Shown here: positions 62,795 to 64,000 of the stretch, in pieces
Position numbering within the stretch: position 1 is the first letter of the stretch
Layout: every line of letters begins with the position of its first letter
Assembly (NCBI GenBank): GCA_022316685.1
Contig: JAKJHU010000066.1
Coordinates: 3,761,140-3,825,139, forward strand
Length of the DNA: 64,000 bases
Direction of reading: 5' to 3'
Source: Progne subis subis
Taxonomy: Eukaryota; Chordata; Aves; Passeriformes; Hirundinidae
The notes under the pieces: generated by a model
Seen by the model: only the letters and a program-made list of their open reading frames with translations
The model's database searches: none
What the model was told of the DNA's origin: nothing
Program-made: the position numbers and the translations under genes

Positions 62795-63034
62795 CAGAGT
62801 CATAGAATGGCTTGGGCTGGAACCTGACTTCCAATAATGTCTAGTTCAGACTCCCTGCCATGGGCAGGGACACCTTCCACTATCCCAGGTTGCTCCAAGC
62901 CCCATCCAACCTGGCCTTGGGACACTCCAAGGGATGGAGCAGCCACAGCTTCTCTGGGCACCCTGTGCCAGGGCCTCACTACCCTCACTGGGAAGAGTTT
63001 CTTCCTAACATCCCATCTAAACCTGCCTTCTTTT
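62795..63034 (-). mobile_element. CR1 LINE 3' fragment, antisense, well preserved
   Basis: 'CAGAGTCATAGAATGGCTTG', 'CTCCCTGCCATGGGCAGGGA', 'CACCTTCCACTATCCCAGGT', 'CCATCCAACCTGGCCTTGGG', 'GCAGCCACAGCTTCTCTGGG', 'GCCAGGGCCTCACTACCCTC' and 'TTTCTTCCTAACATCCCATC' are all present. At about 240 bp it is among the best copies in the window. Confidence 0.95.
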
Positions 63035-63054
63035 CACATGAAAATAAAAAAGCC

Positions 63055-63098
63055 AGTATAAGAAAGTATATATGAAAGTATATAAGAAAGTATATATG
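63055..63098 (+). repeat. Imperfect tandem repeat, AAGTATATA units
   Basis: Four copies of an AAGTATATA-like unit alternate with AGAA or TGA spacers. The array begins about 20 bp beyond the CR1 fragment's truncated edge. Confidence 0.85.
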
Positions 63099-63193
63099 CC
63101 CCCCTGACCGGAGCAAGGGGTCATGCACTGAGGACTGGACTTTTATCTTTCTCGCCAATTACTGTAAGATATAATTAAACACCACCTGTGTAA

Positions 63194-63229
63194 GGATATT
63201 TGAAAGCCACGGGATAATTGAAAGCCACG
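63194..63229 (+). repeat. 18-bp tandem duplication
   Basis: GGATATTTGAAAGCCACG (63,194-63,211) is followed immediately by GGATAATTGAAAGCCACG (63,212-63,229), with one mismatch. No function is evident. Confidence 0.92.
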
Positions 63230-64000
63230 TATCTTCTGCCATCCATAACGTAAAGACACTTCTCTGTGCGCAGGGATGCAAATCACTGAGTTCACAGATG
63301 AAACCTCATTTGTAAGAACCAGCTGCACACTACTGAGGCCAACAAAATCTTATCAAATGCAGACTTCAAGGCTGAAACGACTTATTTAGAACTGCTGTGC
63401 TGCTCTCACCTGTAGTATCCAGTTAAGTTAGATCAAGGACACCAGCACATACCAACTACATCATAAGCAGGAGGCTTTAATTTTTTATGCAGACTTTCCT
63501 TCAGGCATACACACCCACTCTCACCAAATTCCCATTAATGGCCATTCTACAATCCTGAAAAGCAGTATGTTATAGCCTTGGGCTAAGTAAATTAGAGTGA
63601 GCTATGCTGAAGCTGCAATCACAGTGAAAACCTGCTGTATGACTTTTACCACAATAAAGATACACCCTCAGAGAGCCTCTTCACAGTACAGTATTTTGAA
63701 AAAAAAAAACACCTCACCAGAGCCTGCACCTCCTGTGAATTCGGTCATGACAGCCTGAGGCCTTGCCCAAGGACACTCAGAATGAAGATCAAAAATTACC
63801 CAGTAGTCAAAAAATGTTGATTATACCCAAGATTTTTAATGTACTTCAAATGGAGGATGCGGATCTTGGCTTGAAGGAGCGCAGAACAGATGAGAACTCA
63901 AATGGCAAAGTGCAAGGGGACAAGGCACAATTTGTTCTGATTGAAAGACAAGGTTAAAAATCTCATTTTCTGTCACAATGAACTGGGTTTTCAAAGTGAG
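63230..64000. other. Unique noncoding sequence to window end
   Basis: No gene is recognised. 'GCCTTGCCCAAGGACACTCA' at about 63,761 recalls the TTGCCCAAGGTCACACAG block of MIR, but support on either side is poor. There is an A-run near 63,700. Confidence 0.5.

Noticed and set aside
63100..63350. Solo LTR of an endogenous retrovirus
   Set aside because: The segment looked LTR-like in composition, but I found no TG...CA ends, target-site duplication or clear polyadenylation signal arrangement.

Overview
The window reads as vertebrate nuclear DNA, most probably from a bird. The main evidence is at least fourteen fragments of the CR1 LINE. Their 3' ends carry the avian CR1 signature: a block around 'CCCATGGCAGGGGGTTGGA', a 'GGTCCCTTCCAACC' block, and a terminal (ATTCTRTG)n octamer. 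All are 5'-truncated, as is usual for CR1. Older remnants resembling amniote MIR SINEs sit beside them. Several CR1 copies look like the neoavian/songbird CR1-E/J-like variants, but the species cannot be fixed from this. There are no bacterial or organellar features.

I find no protein-coding gene and no tRNA, rRNA or other RNA gene that I would defend. Open frames are short (longest 248 codons) and of biased composition. They overlap on both strands, often lie in CR1, and resemble no family I know. The window is best read as one long intergenic stretch or large intron.

Layout. 1-15,870: mostly unique A+T-rich sequence with homopolymer runs, an orphan CR1 tail (5,150), a 16-bp tandem repeat (7,953), a GC-richer patch (8,283-9,191), a segment with a perfect CRE palindrome (10,440-10,640) and a CpG-enriched segment (13,410-14,350). 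15,871-23,008: five CR1 fragments, all on the + strand, with a strongly C-rich/G-poor tract (18,276-19,022) and a candidate conserved element (20,225-20,700) between them. 23,009-34,737: mainly unique sequence with long T/A runs and a few CpG-containing islets. 34,738-43,730: an antisense CR1, a 60-bp A-tract, a CpG-rich patch (40,600-41,000), and a repeat cluster with two antisense CR1 pieces abutting a MIR-like remnant. 43,731-64,000: more unique sequence, MIR-like remnants, two G/T or A/GA low-complexity tracts, five CR1 fragments including a tail-to-tail inverted pair (60,309-60,760), and a CR1 followed by short tandem repeats (62,795-63,229).

With no genes there is no pathway to describe. 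Any function is more likely regulatory, and the CpG-retaining segments are the best places to look. I saw no previously undescribed system; that judgement comes from reading alone, without database or alignment searches.
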